NCBI RefSeq assembly: GCF_000426465.1
Contig: NZ_AUFK01000009.1
Location: 620,001-684,000, forward strand
DNA length: 64,000 bases
Direction: 5' to 3'
DNA from: Epilithonimonas caeni DSM 17710
GTDB lineage: Bacteria; Bacteroidota; Bacteroidia; Flavobacteriales; Weeksellaceae
How positions within the stretch are numbered: position 1 is the stretch's first letter; every line of letters begins with the position of its first letter. Below the pieces are notes generated by a model. That model did not search any database and was not told the origin of the DNA. It saw only the letters and a list, made by a program, of their open reading frames with translations. Made by a program: the position numbers and the translations under genes. This document shows positions 53,749 through 63,173 of this stretch, piece by piece.

Positions 53749-53949
53749 TTAATAATAGTTATATTTAAAATTTAATATTATAGAATCTTCCACAATTTTT
53801 TCGGAAACAAAAACGTCTTCTTCATTATTCACAAAATAAACGATATTATCTTTTGCAGGAGAAAGGGTCTTTTCGTTTTGTGCGTTCGCAGTTATACAAC
53901 AAAAGAATATTGTGAATATTGTGAGATGAGTTTTTACAATGATATTCAT
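53749..53949 (-). CDS. Small secreted hypothetical protein, 66 aa
   Basis: Signal peptide (HLTIFTIFFCCITANAQ) with cleavage near residue 24, then about 42 residues with no family (YFVNNEEDVFVSEKIVEDSIILNFKYNYY). It starts 3 bp after the stop of the 596-aa gene upstream, so both are probably one transcription unit with a terminator at 53716-53733. Confidence 0.65.
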   Translation of the reverse strand: MNIIVKTHLTIFTIFFCCITANAQNEKTLSPAKDNIVYFVNNEEDVFVSEKIVEDSIILNFKYNYY

Positions 53950-53952
53950 TTG

Positions 53953-55743
53953 TTATCTCAGGTTTTTAATTAGTGCTCTTGCATCTTTGGTGAGACTATA
54001 GGTGAGAGATGCAAAAATTCCTATTTTGTATTTATCTCTTGTGTAAGAAGTGAAGTCTTCGGTTGGCGGTACTATTGTTCCTTCGTAGCCGTTTTTCAAT
54101 TCTCTTACGTTTTTTAAAGATGGACCAGCCGTAAAAAATATCCTGTCTTTCTTTCCAAATAACATTGTAGGTCCTACAAAAAAGTTTGAAAATTGCACCT
54201 TTCCACCTGCAATGTCTAATCCCATTCCGGCACTACCTCCATAAGCAATGTAACCAGTTCTTCTATAACTCATCGTAACCATTCCAATAAGAGATGCAGC
54301 AGATAGTTTATTTTTGTATGTTGACAGTACATACGTTGAAGGTGCATTTTCTTTAGGAAGTAATTCAACTTTTGAAACTTTACCGTAATAAGCAGCAGAT
54401 AATCCTAAACTAAAATCTACACGAGTGCCTCCGTAAAGTGCTTGCCTGTATGTGAAATTTTTCAATCTGTAAAAATGATCTGAATTTTTTTCATCTTTTT
54501 TAGCAATATTAACTGTAAACTGAACCATATCATTCTCTGGCTGAATCGGTTCTGATTTTATAGTAAAATTTTTCTCATCATCCAATATTTCAACTGTCCA
54601 GATAGCTTGTCTTAAAACACTTTCCCAATTATATTTTGACAACCAAGAACTTAATTGGTCTGCTTTAGTTTTCAGAAATTTCGGATAAGACATCGCTTTG
54701 TCTATTCCACTTTGTAGCATTATTTCTTCCAGATTATTCATTGAAACTAATCTGAAATATGCATCTCCTAAATCCGAATAACTTTTCCTGTATTCATCTA
54801 ATTTTTCAATATTTTTGGTTAATTCATCAGCTTTGGTTTTAAAGTTCTTTTGATATTTCTCTTGATATCCTTTATATGTCAAATCTGGATTATCTGCAAT
54901 GGTGCCAATATATTTTGTAGCTCTTATCAATAAAAAAACATTTCTACAATCCTTCCGGAACTCGTAATATTTTTGGAGAAAATCTTCTAATAATACCTTA
55001 TATTCCTTAGTTTTCTCATTGACAAGCTTATCCTTTTCCTTTATCATCCCTTCGTTCCTTTCAATATCATCCTTAACTTTTACTATTGAGTTGATTGTTG
55101 TTTTATCTTGGTCTTTTATATCTTTTGCATTTTCCTTATTTAGCAAGTCTTGCATCATTTTAACAACTTCTTCTGATTTTTTTTCCATAACTATCATCCT
55201 CAAAGAATCTATATCCTTATTTTTTCCTTTTAACAAAGAATCTAATTTTTGCTTAATATCATCTTTAAATTTTTCATTTTGCTCCTTCAGGTTTTTTATT
55301 TCTTCAACTGCGAAAAATGATTTCTTATTACCCTCTTGTTCTGTAGTCGCATTCGCTTTTTTATCAGTTTTAAAATCTAAAGTATTAATCGCTTCTGCCT
55401 GATTTGGCAATGCTTTATTCGTTTCCGCTTGTTCTTGGGATAATTTTGCTTCCACTTTCTGCAAATCTTTTTGAGTAAAACTATCTATAAATTCTTTATC
55501 AAATCCAGATCTCGCCATTACTGAATCTTTTGGCGTAATCGTTACTTTGTAAACAAACGGGTTGATATTTTGTATTCTGAAAATCACAGGTGTATGCACT
55601 TTTATTTTATGAATATCCTTCGAATAATCTCCTGTTTTGAAATCATAAATGATATGTTGTGCAGAATCAATATAAATTCCCTTTTTCTGTCCCCAAACCA
55701 TTCCGGTCCAAAGCAGAAGCAATAGTAATAATCTTGTTCTCAT
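53953..55743 (-). CDS. Secreted coiled-coil protein with possible outer-membrane C-terminus, 596 aa
   Basis: Signal peptide (RLLLLLLLWTGMVWGQ, residue about 18). Residues about 100-370 are Lys/Glu/Asp-rich coiled coil (LKEQNEKFKDDIKQKLDSLL, KSEEVVKMMQDLLNK). The C-terminal about 190 residues alternate polar and aromatic residues (VDFSLGLSAAYYG, MVTMSYRRTGYIAYGGSAGMGLD) as in beta barrels. I do not recognise the family. A surface-associated tethering role is a guess. Confidence 0.7.
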   Translation of the reverse strand: MRTRLLLLLLLWTGMVWGQKKGIYIDSAQHIIYDFKTGDYSKDIHKIKVHTPVIFRIQNINPFVYKVTITPKDSVMARSGFDKEFIDSFTQKDLQKVEAKLSQEQAETNKALPNQAEAINTLDFKTDKKANATTEQEGNKKSFFAVEEIKNLKEQNEKFKDDIKQKLDSLLKGKNKDIDSLRMIVMEKKSEEVVKMMQDLLNKENAKDIKDQDKTTINSIVKVKDDIERNEGMIKEKDKLVNEKTKEYKVLLEDFLQKYYEFRKDCRNVFLLIRATKYIGTIADNPDLTYKGYQEKYQKNFKTKADELTKNIEKLDEYRKSYSDLGDAYFRLVSMNNLEEIMLQSGIDKAMSYPKFLKTKADQLSSWLSKYNWESVLRQAIWTVEILDDEKNFTIKSEPIQPENDMVQFTVNIAKKDEKNSDHFYRLKNFTYRQALYGGTRVDFSLGLSAAYYGKVSKVELLPKENAPSTYVLSTYKNKLSAASLIGMVTMSYRRTGYIAYGGSAGMGLDIAGGKVQFSNFFVGPTMLFGKKDRIFFTAGPSLKNVRELKNGYEGTIVPPTEDFTSYTRDKYKIGIFASLTYSLTKDARALIKNLR

Positions 55744-55984
55744 AGTTTTTTATTTTTAGGTTATTGTTATAATCTTAAAATCTCAAACTAAGTTTATTAT
55801 CAAAATAATTTGAATGCCTTTTAAGCACTGGTTTTCAACAAATTGATAACAAATCCTGAATAAGAGAAATTTTTCATGGTTATTAGTTTTAAGCAAATAT
55901 AAATTTTACATCAGATACAAGTAAATACCTCAAAAAAGGTATTTTTAATGAGAATATTTGTTAATTTTATAAAAAACTAATAAT

Positions 55985-56779
55985 ATGAAAGACAATTATC
56001 AAATAAGCTCCAAAAAGAAGCATCCATTGTTGGAAGTTTGGAATGCTTACCCTCAATCCCTAAGCAATAACTCAAAATGCTTCTCTAGTTCTCCAAATAT
56101 TGAAAAGACAATTGGTGAAATGTTCACTTTGGGGGAATTTTATTTTTACATTATTAATATTGCAGACAGCACCCTTATCAATCCTCATCAAAACATCCTT
56201 AAAATTCACGGGCTCAAGAAAAAACCAAAATATCTTAAGGAGATCATCGATCTGATTCATCCCGAAGATCTAGAGTTTGTAATAGAAGCAGAAAAGATGA
56301 CCATCGAAAAAATGCAGGAGATCGGCTGGGAACATCAGCAAAATCTTAAATGCAGCTACTGCTTCCGAATGAAAACAGGAAAAGGAAATTACGAAATGTT
56401 TCATCATCAGTCATTACATATCGTCAAAAGTGAAGAAGGAAAACTATTACAGGCTGTAAACATCCATACTAATATTCAGCACATTACACAGAAAAATCCT
56501 TACTCTGTATTAGTTACGGGAATTGGCAGAAGAAATGATTTTTACCAGATGTATTATAAAGACAGTGAGAAGAATAAACTTCCACAAACCAGTCTTACCA
56601 TAAGAGAAATGGAGATTCTGTCTCTTTTGGCGTCAGGTAACTCGGCAAAACAAATATCAGCTTTTTTAGGCATTTCTTACCACACCACTACCACACATCG
56701 TAAAAATATTTTCAGTAAGATGGATTGTACGAAAGTTTCCGAACTCGTGAAGAAATCTATGGAATTAGGATATATTTAA
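55985..56779 (+). CDS. LuxR-family transcriptional regulator with PAS-like sensor
   Basis: The 264-residue protein has a PAS-like N-terminal domain (about residues 45-165, with GEFYFYIINIADSTL, LIHPEDLEFVIEAEKMT). A C-terminal LuxR HTH (about 200-262) shows LTIREMEILSLLASGNSAKQISAFLGISYHTTTTHRKNIFSK. A free-standing Flavobacteriia regulator of this kind is usual. The ligand is unknown, and no partner kinase is adjacent. Confidence 0.88.
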   Translation: MKDNYQISSKKKHPLLEVWNAYPQSLSNNSKCFSSSPNIEKTIGEMFTLGEFYFYIINIADSTLINPHQNILKIHGLKKKPKYLKEIIDLIHPEDLEFVIEAEKMTIEKMQEIGWEHQQNLKCSYCFRMKTGKGNYEMFHHQSLHIVKSEEGKLLQAVNIHTNIQHITQKNPYSVLVTGIGRRNDFYQMYYKDSEKNKLPQTSLTIREMEILSLLASGNSAKQISAFLGISYHTTTTHRKNIFSKMDCTKVSELVKKSMELGYI

Positions 56780-56965
56780 ATTTTTGATGATTTGATAATA
56801 AAAGTTAATTGTTTTATAAGTTTAAGAATTCAGATGAGAAATTGGCAAACTTGTTTTAAATTTGAAAATTAAATTATCTTATGAAATCCGCTACCTACAA
56901 ATTCAAGAGAAACATCAACCAAATAGCGATTGTATGTGACTTTTAAAAAATTTAAATAACTTTAT

Positions 56966-57499
56966 ATGAAATATTTATTCATCATTATGCTATCATTATT
57001 CGGATTTTCAAAAAATAAGGCTCAGGCTAAATCGATCCACAGTTTCAAAGTAGAAGCATTGGACGGTTCTACAATTGATTTTTCTAAATTCAAAGGTAAA
57101 AAAATACTGGTTGTAAACACCGCTTCCGAATGCGGATTCACGCCACAATACGCAGATCTGGAAAAACTCTATGAAGCCTACAAAGACAAATTGGTTGTTG
57201 TTGGTTTTCCTGCAAATAATTTTGGAGGACAGGAACCCGGGAGCAATCATGAGATCGCGACATTCTGCCAAAGAAATTATGGTGTACAATTCCCTATGGC
57301 AGCAAAGATTTCTGTAAAGGGTGACGACATTGCCCCTATCTACAAATTCCTGACCGATAAAAAAGAAAACGGCGTGAAAAACACCAAAATCCTTTGGAAC
57401 TTTACCAAGATCTTATTGGATGAAAAAGGAAATGTGATCGACAGCTTCGCAAGTACAGCCAATCCAATGAGTGAAAGTATTACAAAATATCTTAAATAG
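56966..57499 (+). CDS. Glutathione peroxidase-family protein
   Basis: Reduces peroxides with thiols. A 177-residue protein with a signal-like N-terminus (FIIMLSLFGFSKNKAQA) and the conserved active site NTASECGFTPQY (Cys56, not Sec), FPANNFGGQEPGS (Gln), and WNFTKILLD (Trp-Asn). In Bacteria such enzymes usually use thioredoxin. The predicted export suggests a periplasmic role in oxidative stress defence. Bidirectional terminator follows. Confidence 0.92.
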   Translation: MKYLFIIMLSLFGFSKNKAQAKSIHSFKVEALDGSTIDFSKFKGKKILVVNTASECGFTPQYADLEKLYEAYKDKLVVVGFPANNFGGQEPGSNHEIATFCQRNYGVQFPMAAKISVKGDDIAPIYKFLTDKKENGVKNTKILWNFTKILLDEKGNVIDSFASTANPMSESITKYLK

Positions 57500-57534
57500 A
57501 TGTTAGACTCCGGAAATTAGACTTAAAAAAAAAT

Positions 57535-57567
57535 AAAAAAGCGTTCAGGATATGAACGCTTTTTTTA
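57535..57567. terminator. Bidirectional terminator
   Basis: A-run, GCGTTCA, 5-nt loop, TGAACGC, T-run. A strong symmetrical terminator between convergent genes. Confidence 0.8.
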
Positions 57568-58035
57568 ATCAACTCTTAAAAATTTTCTATTTTTATCAAA
57601 TTCCAAATCGATGTCGTTTTGTAAATCAACTTTGATTTTGTTTCGTTCCTTATCAATGCTTTCTACTTTCACACCTTTGTAATGCTGATTAAGATAAGCT
57701 TTTATCTTTGCAGGAATCAAGGCAGACGCAATACCTTGCTTATCACTTATTTCCTCCCAATTCCCATTTTTATCAAAATCGATTTCCGCACCGTTATTTA
57801 GCTTCACTTCATATTTTTTCCCCACAACCGTTGATTTTGCCTCATATTTTACAACTGTCGCTTTTGGATAATACTTTGCAAGAAAGCTTTTAATTGTAGC
57901 AGGCATTTCCTGATAAAGTTCTGAAAATTTCACTGAATTGACGTCCGGATTCAAAGTGATTTCATTTTTCCCAATAGCTTGAACAAACAAGACTCCGGAA
58001 AACATCATGATAAGACTTAGTTTATTTAATATCAT
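57565..58035 (-). CDS. PepSY-like (DUF2874) periplasmic protein
   Basis: A 156-residue protein with a signal peptide (LSLIMMFSGVLFVQAIG) and two PepSY-like repeats of the pattern helix-strand-strand: about residues 38-95 (MPATIKSFLAKYYPKATVVKYE, KYEVKLNNGAEIDFDKNGNW) and 105-155 (IPAKIKAYLNQHYKGVKVESI, DIDLEFDKNRKFLRVD). Similar proteins inhibit proteases or bind ligands in the periplasm, but function here is unknown. Confidence 0.85.
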   Translation of the reverse strand: MILNKLSLIMMFSGVLFVQAIGKNEITLNPDVNSVKFSELYQEMPATIKSFLAKYYPKATVVKYEAKSTVVGKKYEVKLNNGAEIDFDKNGNWEEISDKQGIASALIPAKIKAYLNQHYKGVKVESIDKERNKIKVDLQNDIDLEFDKNRKFLRVD

Positions 58036-58073
58036 AACAAATTATTTTTTTAAATTTAATAAAAGTATCAGAA

Positions 58074-58098
58074 ACAAAAAAGCGACCAAACAGCCGCT
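58074..58098 (-). terminator. Weak gcvT terminator
   Basis: AGCGAC/GCCGCT stem with one mismatch and a T-run on the minus strand. Confidence 0.45.
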
Positions 58099-58126
58099 CA
58101 TATGGTAATCAATTTAAAATCGGATT

Positions 58127-59206
58127 TTAAACAAAAGGAAGCTTTACCACTTTTGCAGGAATATCTTTGTTTCTGATCCTGATAAAGATCTCTGAACCTA
58201 ATTTGAAGTTTGGTTTATCTACATAAGCCAGACCCAATCCTATTTTTCTCATTGGAGACATTGTTCCGGAAGTTACTTTTCCGATGATCTTTCCTTCTGC
58301 ATCCACCACTTCATAATCGTGTCTTGGAATTGCTTTTTCCAGCATTTCGAAACCAACTAATTTTCTGGAAACGCCTTCAGCTTTTTGATTTTCCAGGAAT
58401 GCTTTGTTCACAAAATCTTTATCGAATTTCGTGATCCAGCCCAAGCCCGCTTCAAGAGGAGAAGTCGTATCATCGATGTCGTTGCCATAAAGACAGAATC
58501 CTTTTTCCAATCTCAAAGTATCTCTGGCTGCCAAGCCACAAGGAATCAATCCAAATTCTTTCCCGGCCTCTGACAAGGCATCCCAAAGTTGTTCCGCATT
58601 TTCATTTTTGAAATAGATTTCGAACCCACCGCTTCCTGTATAACCTGTATTGGAGATGATCACATCAGAAAAACCCGCAACAGAACCGATCGTGAAGTGA
58701 TAATAAGGAATCGTTGACAAATCTGTTTCTGTTAATTTCTGAAGAATTTCGGTAGCCTTTGGACCCTGGATGGCGATCAATGACATTTCATCTGAAGCAT
58801 TCGTCATTTTTGCTCCGAATTTTTCATTGTATTTTACGATATGATTCCAGTCTTTATCGATATTGGAAGCGTTGACTACTACAAAGTATTTTTCATCTTC
58901 GATTTTATAGACGATCAGATCATCCACAATACCGCCCGTTTCGTTCGGAAGACAAGAATATTGCGCTTTTCCGTTTTCAAGAACATCGACATTGTTAGAG
59001 GTTACAAACTGCAAAAGATCTTTCGCAGAAGCACCTTCGATGAAAAATTGTCCCATATGAGATACATCAAAAATTCCCGCTTTTTCGCGGACAGCAAAAT
59101 GTTCTTCATTAATTCCTGAATATTGGACAGGCATTTCAAATCCTGCAAACGGAACGATCTTCGCGCCTAGAGAAACGTGTTTATCGTATAAAGCGGTTTT
59201 TTTCAT
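58127..59206 (-). CDS. gcvT: Glycine cleavage system T protein (aminomethyltransferase)
   Basis: Transfers the methylene group from H-protein lipoamide to tetrahydrofolate, releasing ammonia. The 359-residue protein has the GcvT folate-binding fold: [56 protein letters not shown] and the C-terminal barrel with [19 protein letters not shown]. Length is typical. A monocistronic unit; the H and P proteins are elsewhere. Confidence 0.96.
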   Translation of the reverse strand: MKKTALYDKHVSLGAKIVPFAGFEMPVQYSGINEEHFAVREKAGIFDVSHMGQFFIEGASAKDLLQFVTSNNVDVLENGKAQYSCLPNETGGIVDDLIVYKIEDEKYFVVVNASNIDKDWNHIVKYNEKFGAKMTNASDEMSLIAIQGPKATEILQKLTETDLSTIPYYHFTIGSVAGFSDVIISNTGYTGSGGFEIYFKNENAEQLWDALSEAGKEFGLIPCGLAARDTLRLEKGFCLYGNDIDDTTSPLEAGLGWITKFDKDFVNKAFLENQKAEGVSRKLVGFEMLEKAIPRHDYEVVDAEGKIIGKVTSGTMSPMRKIGLGLAYVDKPNFKLGSEIFIRIRNKDIPAKVVKLPFV

Positions 59207-59330
59207 TTTTATTTTAAAGATTTATTTTAGTTGCGCACAAATATAAAGAAGATTTTAGATAATAGATGTCAGATATTATACTTTCAAATTAGATGATAAA
59301 TATTTGGTTGAAGTAGATTAGCAATTTGGT

Positions 59331-59338
59331 TATCTTTG
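59331..59338 (+). promoter_or_regulatory. -7 box for the PhnA-like gene
   Basis: TATCTTTG with a TTG at 59308-59310 (20-bp spacer). It overlaps the in-frame TTG at 59336, which rules that out as start. Confidence 0.5.
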
Positions 59339-59392
59339 CAATTTGTTGGTCTACAAAACCAAATACTAGCAACAATAAACCAAAAACCAATT

Positions 59393-59725
59393 ATGAGCGA
59401 TACAATCCTTTGTCCAAAATGCCAGTCCGAATTCACTTACGAGCAAGATAATTTACAAGTTTGTTCCCAATGTTTCTATGAATGGGACCCTGCAGAAATT
59501 TCTTCGGAAGGTAAGATCTACGATTCCCTTGGGAAAGAGTTGCAAGATGGAGATTCTGTAATTGTCATTAAAGATCTACCCGTAAAAGGCGCTCCAAAAC
59601 CTGTAAAAGCAGGAACAAAAGTGAAAAATATCAGACTAAGGCCTGACAGCGACCATAATATCGATTGCAAAATTGACGGTTTTGGTTCAATGGCTTTGAA
59701 GTCTGAGTTTGTTAAGAAAGCTTGA
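59393..59725 (+). CDS. Zinc-ribbon protein, PhnA/YjdM family
   Basis: A 110-residue protein. It has an N-terminal zinc ribbon (LCPKCQSEF...[12 protein letters not shown]-x2-C and C-x2-C) and a C-terminal beta domain ([47 protein letters not shown]) typical of the YjdM/PhnA family. The link to alkylphosphonate use in the name is historical; the true role is unclear. I use ATG 59393 (MSDTILCP). Confidence 0.9.
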   Translation: MSDTILCPKCQSEFTYEQDNLQVCSQCFYEWDPAEISSEGKIYDSLGKELQDGDSVIVIKDLPVKGAPKPVKAGTKVKNIRLRPDSDHNIDCKIDGFGSMALKSEFVKKA

Positions 59726-60125
59726 TAATTTAATTTTAAGACATCTTCGACTCTGCCCAGTGTGACAGATCCAATATTAAATGTCAAGCTGAACGGGGTC
59801 GAAGCCTTTCAGATATATTACAAAAAAAGGAAAAATTTGGCAGGGTAAACTTTCAAAGACTTTGATTGTTCGCAGAAAGCGAAACTAATTTCCAGTCTCT
59901 AAGGCAGAAAGAGAATTAACCAAAAATTTCCTGATGTATTTTCCGTTTATCAAAATTAGATTTTTTTCTCGATTCAACAAACTGAAAATCTATAAGTTAT
60001 CCATATTTTATCCACAAAACTAAAAAAATATTCATTTTACAATTATTACCGGGGAATTTGGAGGCAAAATCCGCAAAGATTTTTGAATTCACTTATTATA
60101 AAATACCCTATTGATAAGTTACTTG
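59726..60125. other. 400-bp gap with degenerate palindromic repeat
   Basis: Positions 59745-59804 hold an imperfect palindrome (CTTCGACTC ... GGGGTCGAAG) of the dispersed-repeat type. The rest, to 60125, shows no ORF of support. AT-rich stretches at 59990-60040 and a T-rich end precede the minus-strand ABC gene. Confidence 0.45.
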
Positions 60126-61058
60126 CTAAAATTGTAGATTGACCTTCCCTTCTAAAAATTCATCTGAATACAAAATGATCGGTTTATCATTGATCATCAA
60201 TTTATTTCTGTAATGAGAACCTGCAAACCTACTGTCAGAAACATTTGCCTCTACTCCACTTTCAGCGATTTTGATCTGATGAGGGAAGTAATTGGTTTTC
60301 TTTAAATTCAATTTATTTTTTTCTTCTTCCGAGAAAATGTTGACCTCGCCAAGAAGCTTCGCAACATAATCGTTGTAAGGGTTTTCATAAGTTTCTTTTG
60401 GAGAGTCATTTTGGATCAGTCGTCCTTGCTGCAAAACCACAATCTTATCGGCCCAGGGCAAAACTTCTTCCAGATTATGTGTCGAAATAAGAAGACTCAT
60501 ATTATTTTGTCTCACATAATGGAAAAGCTTGTCTCTCAACTCAAACTTGCGGGAAAAATCCAGATTGCTGAAAGGCTCATCCAACAAAAGCATCTTCGGG
60601 AGAATCGCTAAAGCTCTAGCAATTGCCACACGCTGCTGTTGCCCGCCACTCAGGTTTTTCGGTATTACTTTGGCATATTCAGTAAGTCCCACAACGTCCA
60701 ACAATTCTTCTACCTTTTCTTTTTTTGCTTTTAAATTAATATTGGAAATATATTTCCCAACGTTATCATAAACCGTTCCGTAGGGCATCAAATCATAATT
60801 TTGAGCAACGAATTTCATTTGCGCTTCGCCGGGAACAAGATTTCCCTTTGGTCCTAATAACTTTTGCCCTTCAAAGATGATTTCGCCATCCTGCCAATCC
60901 ATCAAACCATAAATAAGACCCAACAATGTAGATTTGCCACAACCACTTTCCCCTGCCAAAGCAATAATTTGACCTTCATCTACACTGAGATTAAGATTTT
61001 GGAACAGCGGCTTATCGGCCTGATAATTGAAATACAGGTTTTTAACTTCTAACAACAT
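60126..61058 (-). CDS. ABC transporter ATP-binding protein
   Basis: The 310-residue protein has a full ABC ATPase: Walker A GESGCGKST (residues about 36-44), Q-loop FVAQNYDLMPY, signature LSGGQQQRVAIARAL, Walker B MLLLDEPFSNLD and H-loop STHNLEEVLPW. The C-terminal about 90 residues (after SPKETYENPY) form an extra TOBE-like domain, a feature of importer-type ATPases for ions or sugars. No permease lies nearby, so the substrate is unknown. Confidence 0.92.
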   Translation of the reverse strand: MLLEVKNLYFNYQADKPLFQNLNLSVDEGQIIALAGESGCGKSTLLGLIYGLMDWQDGEIIFEGQKLLGPKGNLVPGEAQMKFVAQNYDLMPYGTVYDNVGKYISNINLKAKKEKVEELLDVVGLTEYAKVIPKNLSGGQQQRVAIARALAILPKMLLLDEPFSNLDFSRKFELRDKLFHYVRQNNMSLLISTHNLEEVLPWADKIVVLQQGRLIQNDSPKETYENPYNDYVAKLLGEVNIFSEEEKNKLNLKKTNYFPHQIKIAESGVEANVSDSRFAGSHYRNKLMINDKPIILYSDEFLEGKVNLQF

Positions 61059-61141
61059 CTTACAAAATTAGTGGTTGAAATCGTAATAATTTTATTATTT
61101 TAGCAAAAACACAAATTTAGATATAATTTAAAAATTTCTTT

Positions 61142-61801
61142 ATGAAAAAGACAACTTTAATATCCGCAATTTTATTGATCTCCGCTTCGGTATTTATTAT
61201 TTCTTGCGGAAAAGACAAACCAGTGACCAGTGAAAGCAATGAAGTTTTGACAACGACAGACGGACAAGTTTATGTTGTAGATACATTGAATAGTAAAGCT
61301 GAATGGAAAGGTTTCAAAGTTGTAAAATCTGATAATACCAGCCACATTGGAAATTTGAAATTCGAAAGTGGCGAAGTAACTGTAAAAGACAATAAACTGG
61401 AAAGCGGACAATTCGTGGTTGATATGAATTCTTTGACCAATGAAGACCTGAAAGATGCCGAATCCAACGGAAAACTGCTTGGGCATCTGAAAAGTGCAGA
61501 TTTCTTCGACACCGCAAAATTCCCGACAGCTTCTTTCGAAATCACAAAAGTAACAGAAGCCACTGCCGGGAGCGATTACAACACCGTTCTAGACGGAAAC
61601 TTGACCTTGAAAGGTATCACTAAGCCGGCTACCTTTAATGCGAACGTAAAATTAAAGGACGGCGAATTGAGTATTGCAACTGAGCCAAAAGACATCAACA
61701 GGGATGAGTTCGGAATTAAATTTCAAATGCCTGCCGCAGAAGGCTTGATCAAGAATGAAATCAATGTTCAGATGAAAGTTAAGGCCATTGAAAAGAAATA
61801 A
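61142..61801 (+). CDS. YceI-family lipoprotein
   Basis: A 219-residue lipoprotein (lipobox SVFIISC, Cys22). The YceI beta-barrel domain follows (about 40-215), a lipocalin-like fold that binds isoprenoid-type lipids in relatives: YVVDTLNSKAEWKGFKVVKSDNTSHIGNLKF, HLKSADFFDTAKFPTASFEIT, GNLTLKGITKPATF and INRDEFGIKF. Envelope protein. A terminator follows. Confidence 0.93.
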   Translation: MKKTTLISAILLISASVFIISCGKDKPVTSESNEVLTTTDGQVYVVDTLNSKAEWKGFKVVKSDNTSHIGNLKFESGEVTVKDNKLESGQFVVDMNSLTNEDLKDAESNGKLLGHLKSADFFDTAKFPTASFEITKVTEATAGSDYNTVLDGNLTLKGITKPATFNANVKLKDGELSIATEPKDINRDEFGIKFQMPAAEGLIKNEINVQMKVKAIEKK

Positions 61802-61826
61802 TCGATTCAATAATCAATATGATCAA

Positions 61827-61873
61827 ACAAAACCCTTTCAGAGTTTGAAACTCTGGAAAGGGTTTTGTTTTTA
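61827..61873 (+). terminator. Terminator after YceI gene
   Basis: ACAAAACCCTTTCAGAG pairs with CTCTGGAAAGGGTTTTGT over about 17 bp with one bulge, then T-run. Confidence 0.8.
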
Positions 61874-61923
61874 AAATGAAATTGTTTTTACCGAAAAGCA
61901 GTTTATTTTTAGTTTAAAAATCG

Positions 61924-61931
61924 TATTTTTG
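61924..61931 (+). promoter_or_regulatory. pheS -7 box
   Basis: TATTTTTG 22 nt before the pheS ATG. Close to the TAnnTTTG consensus. Confidence 0.45.
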
Positions 61932-61953
61932 CAGTCTATTTTTTATAAGAATA

Positions 61954-62964
61954 ATGCTAGAGAAAATTGATGACCTGCTGTTGGAAGTGCAAAATTTCCA
62001 ATCTTCTGCAAAGGATGAGATAGAACAGTTCCGACTAAAATTCAATGGAAAGAAAGGGATCATGAACGATTTCTATGAATCCTTGAAACAAATTCCCAAT
62101 GAGCAGAAGAAAGATTTTGGACAGAAGATCAACATCTTAAGAAACTCTGTAAATGAGAAACTGGAAGAACTGAGATCTTCTTCGGAAAGTAAAATGACCC
62201 TTGAAAAAGAAGACCTTACAAGACCTGCTTTTCCTTTGGAATTAGGTTCTCGTCATCCAATCAACCTTGTTAAAAATAAAATCATTGACATCTTCAAATC
62301 CATCGGTTTTGCTGTTGCAGACGGACCTGAGATTGAGGATGACTGGCATAACTTCACCGCACTTAACCTTCCGGAATATCATCCGGCGAGGGATATGCAG
62401 GATACGTTCTTCATCGAGCAAGATCCTGATGTTTTACTGAGAACGCACACTTCTTCTGTACAGATCAGACATATGGAAAACAACGAACCGCCAATGAGAA
62501 TCTTGTCTCCAGGACGTGTTTTCCGTAATGAAGCGGTCTCTTCCCGTTCTCATTGTATTTTCCATCAAATTGAAGGTTTGTACATCGATGAGAATGTGAG
62601 CTTCGCAGACCTTAAACAAACCATTCAGTTTTTCACAACTGAGCTTTTCGGAAAATCGAAGATCAGAATGAGGCCTTCATATTTCCCTTTCACAGAGCCA
62701 AGCGCAGAAGTTGATGTTTATTGGGGACTGAATTCTGAGACCGATTACAGGATCACGAAAGGAACTGGATGGCTGGAAATCATGGGTTGTGGAATGGTTG
62801 ACCCTGCAGTTCTTAGAAATGTAAACATTGATCCTGACAAATTCTCAGGATACGCTTTTGGAATGGGAATCGAGAGAATCGTAATGCTTCTTTACCAAAT
62901 GAGTGACATCAGAATGTTCTTTGAGAATGATATAAGAATGCTGGAGCAGTTCAAAACAATGTAA
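61954..62964 (+). CDS. pheS: Phenylalanyl-tRNA synthetase alpha subunit
   Basis: Charges tRNA-Phe together with PheT. The 336-residue protein has an N-terminal coiled coil (about 1-95) and the class II core: motif 2 SPGRVFRNEAVSSRSHCIFHQIEGLYID, motif 3 GMGIERIVMLLYQMSDIRMF, and the Phe-binding block around YFPFTEPSAEVDVYWG. Length is normal. pheT is not adjacent, as in many Flavobacteriia. Confidence 0.97.
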   Translation: MLEKIDDLLLEVQNFQSSAKDEIEQFRLKFNGKKGIMNDFYESLKQIPNEQKKDFGQKINILRNSVNEKLEELRSSSESKMTLEKEDLTRPAFPLELGSRHPINLVKNKIIDIFKSIGFAVADGPEIEDDWHNFTALNLPEYHPARDMQDTFFIEQDPDVLLRTHTSSVQIRHMENNEPPMRILSPGRVFRNEAVSSRSHCIFHQIEGLYIDENVSFADLKQTIQFFTTELFGKSKIRMRPSYFPFTEPSAEVDVYWGLNSETDYRITKGTGWLEIMGCGMVDPAVLRNVNIDPDKFSGYAFGMGIERIVMLLYQMSDIRMFFENDIRMLEQFKTM

Positions 62965-62991
62965 TAAATTATATATTGCATAATAAAATCA

Positions 62992-63023
62992 AATCCTGTA
63001 AATTAATTTTTATAGGATTTTTT
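62992..63023 (+). terminator. pheS terminator
   Basis: AATCCTGTAAA/TTTATAGGATT stem with one G-T pair, then T-run. Confidence 0.65.
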
Positions 63024-63173
63024 AATAATTTTATATAGTAGTGTTTTATATTATTTAATTTTTAGAAAAAGAAAATTTATAAAGTGGTATTTTTATAATA
63101 TTGTTTAATTTTACAAATTATGGTTGTCATTTTTATAAAATGAAAATCAATAAAAAACATAAATAGCACAAAT

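Noticed and set aside
56881-56946. 21-codon ORF beginning ATGAAATCCGCTACC
   Set aside because: Too short, no promoter box or conserved feature found.
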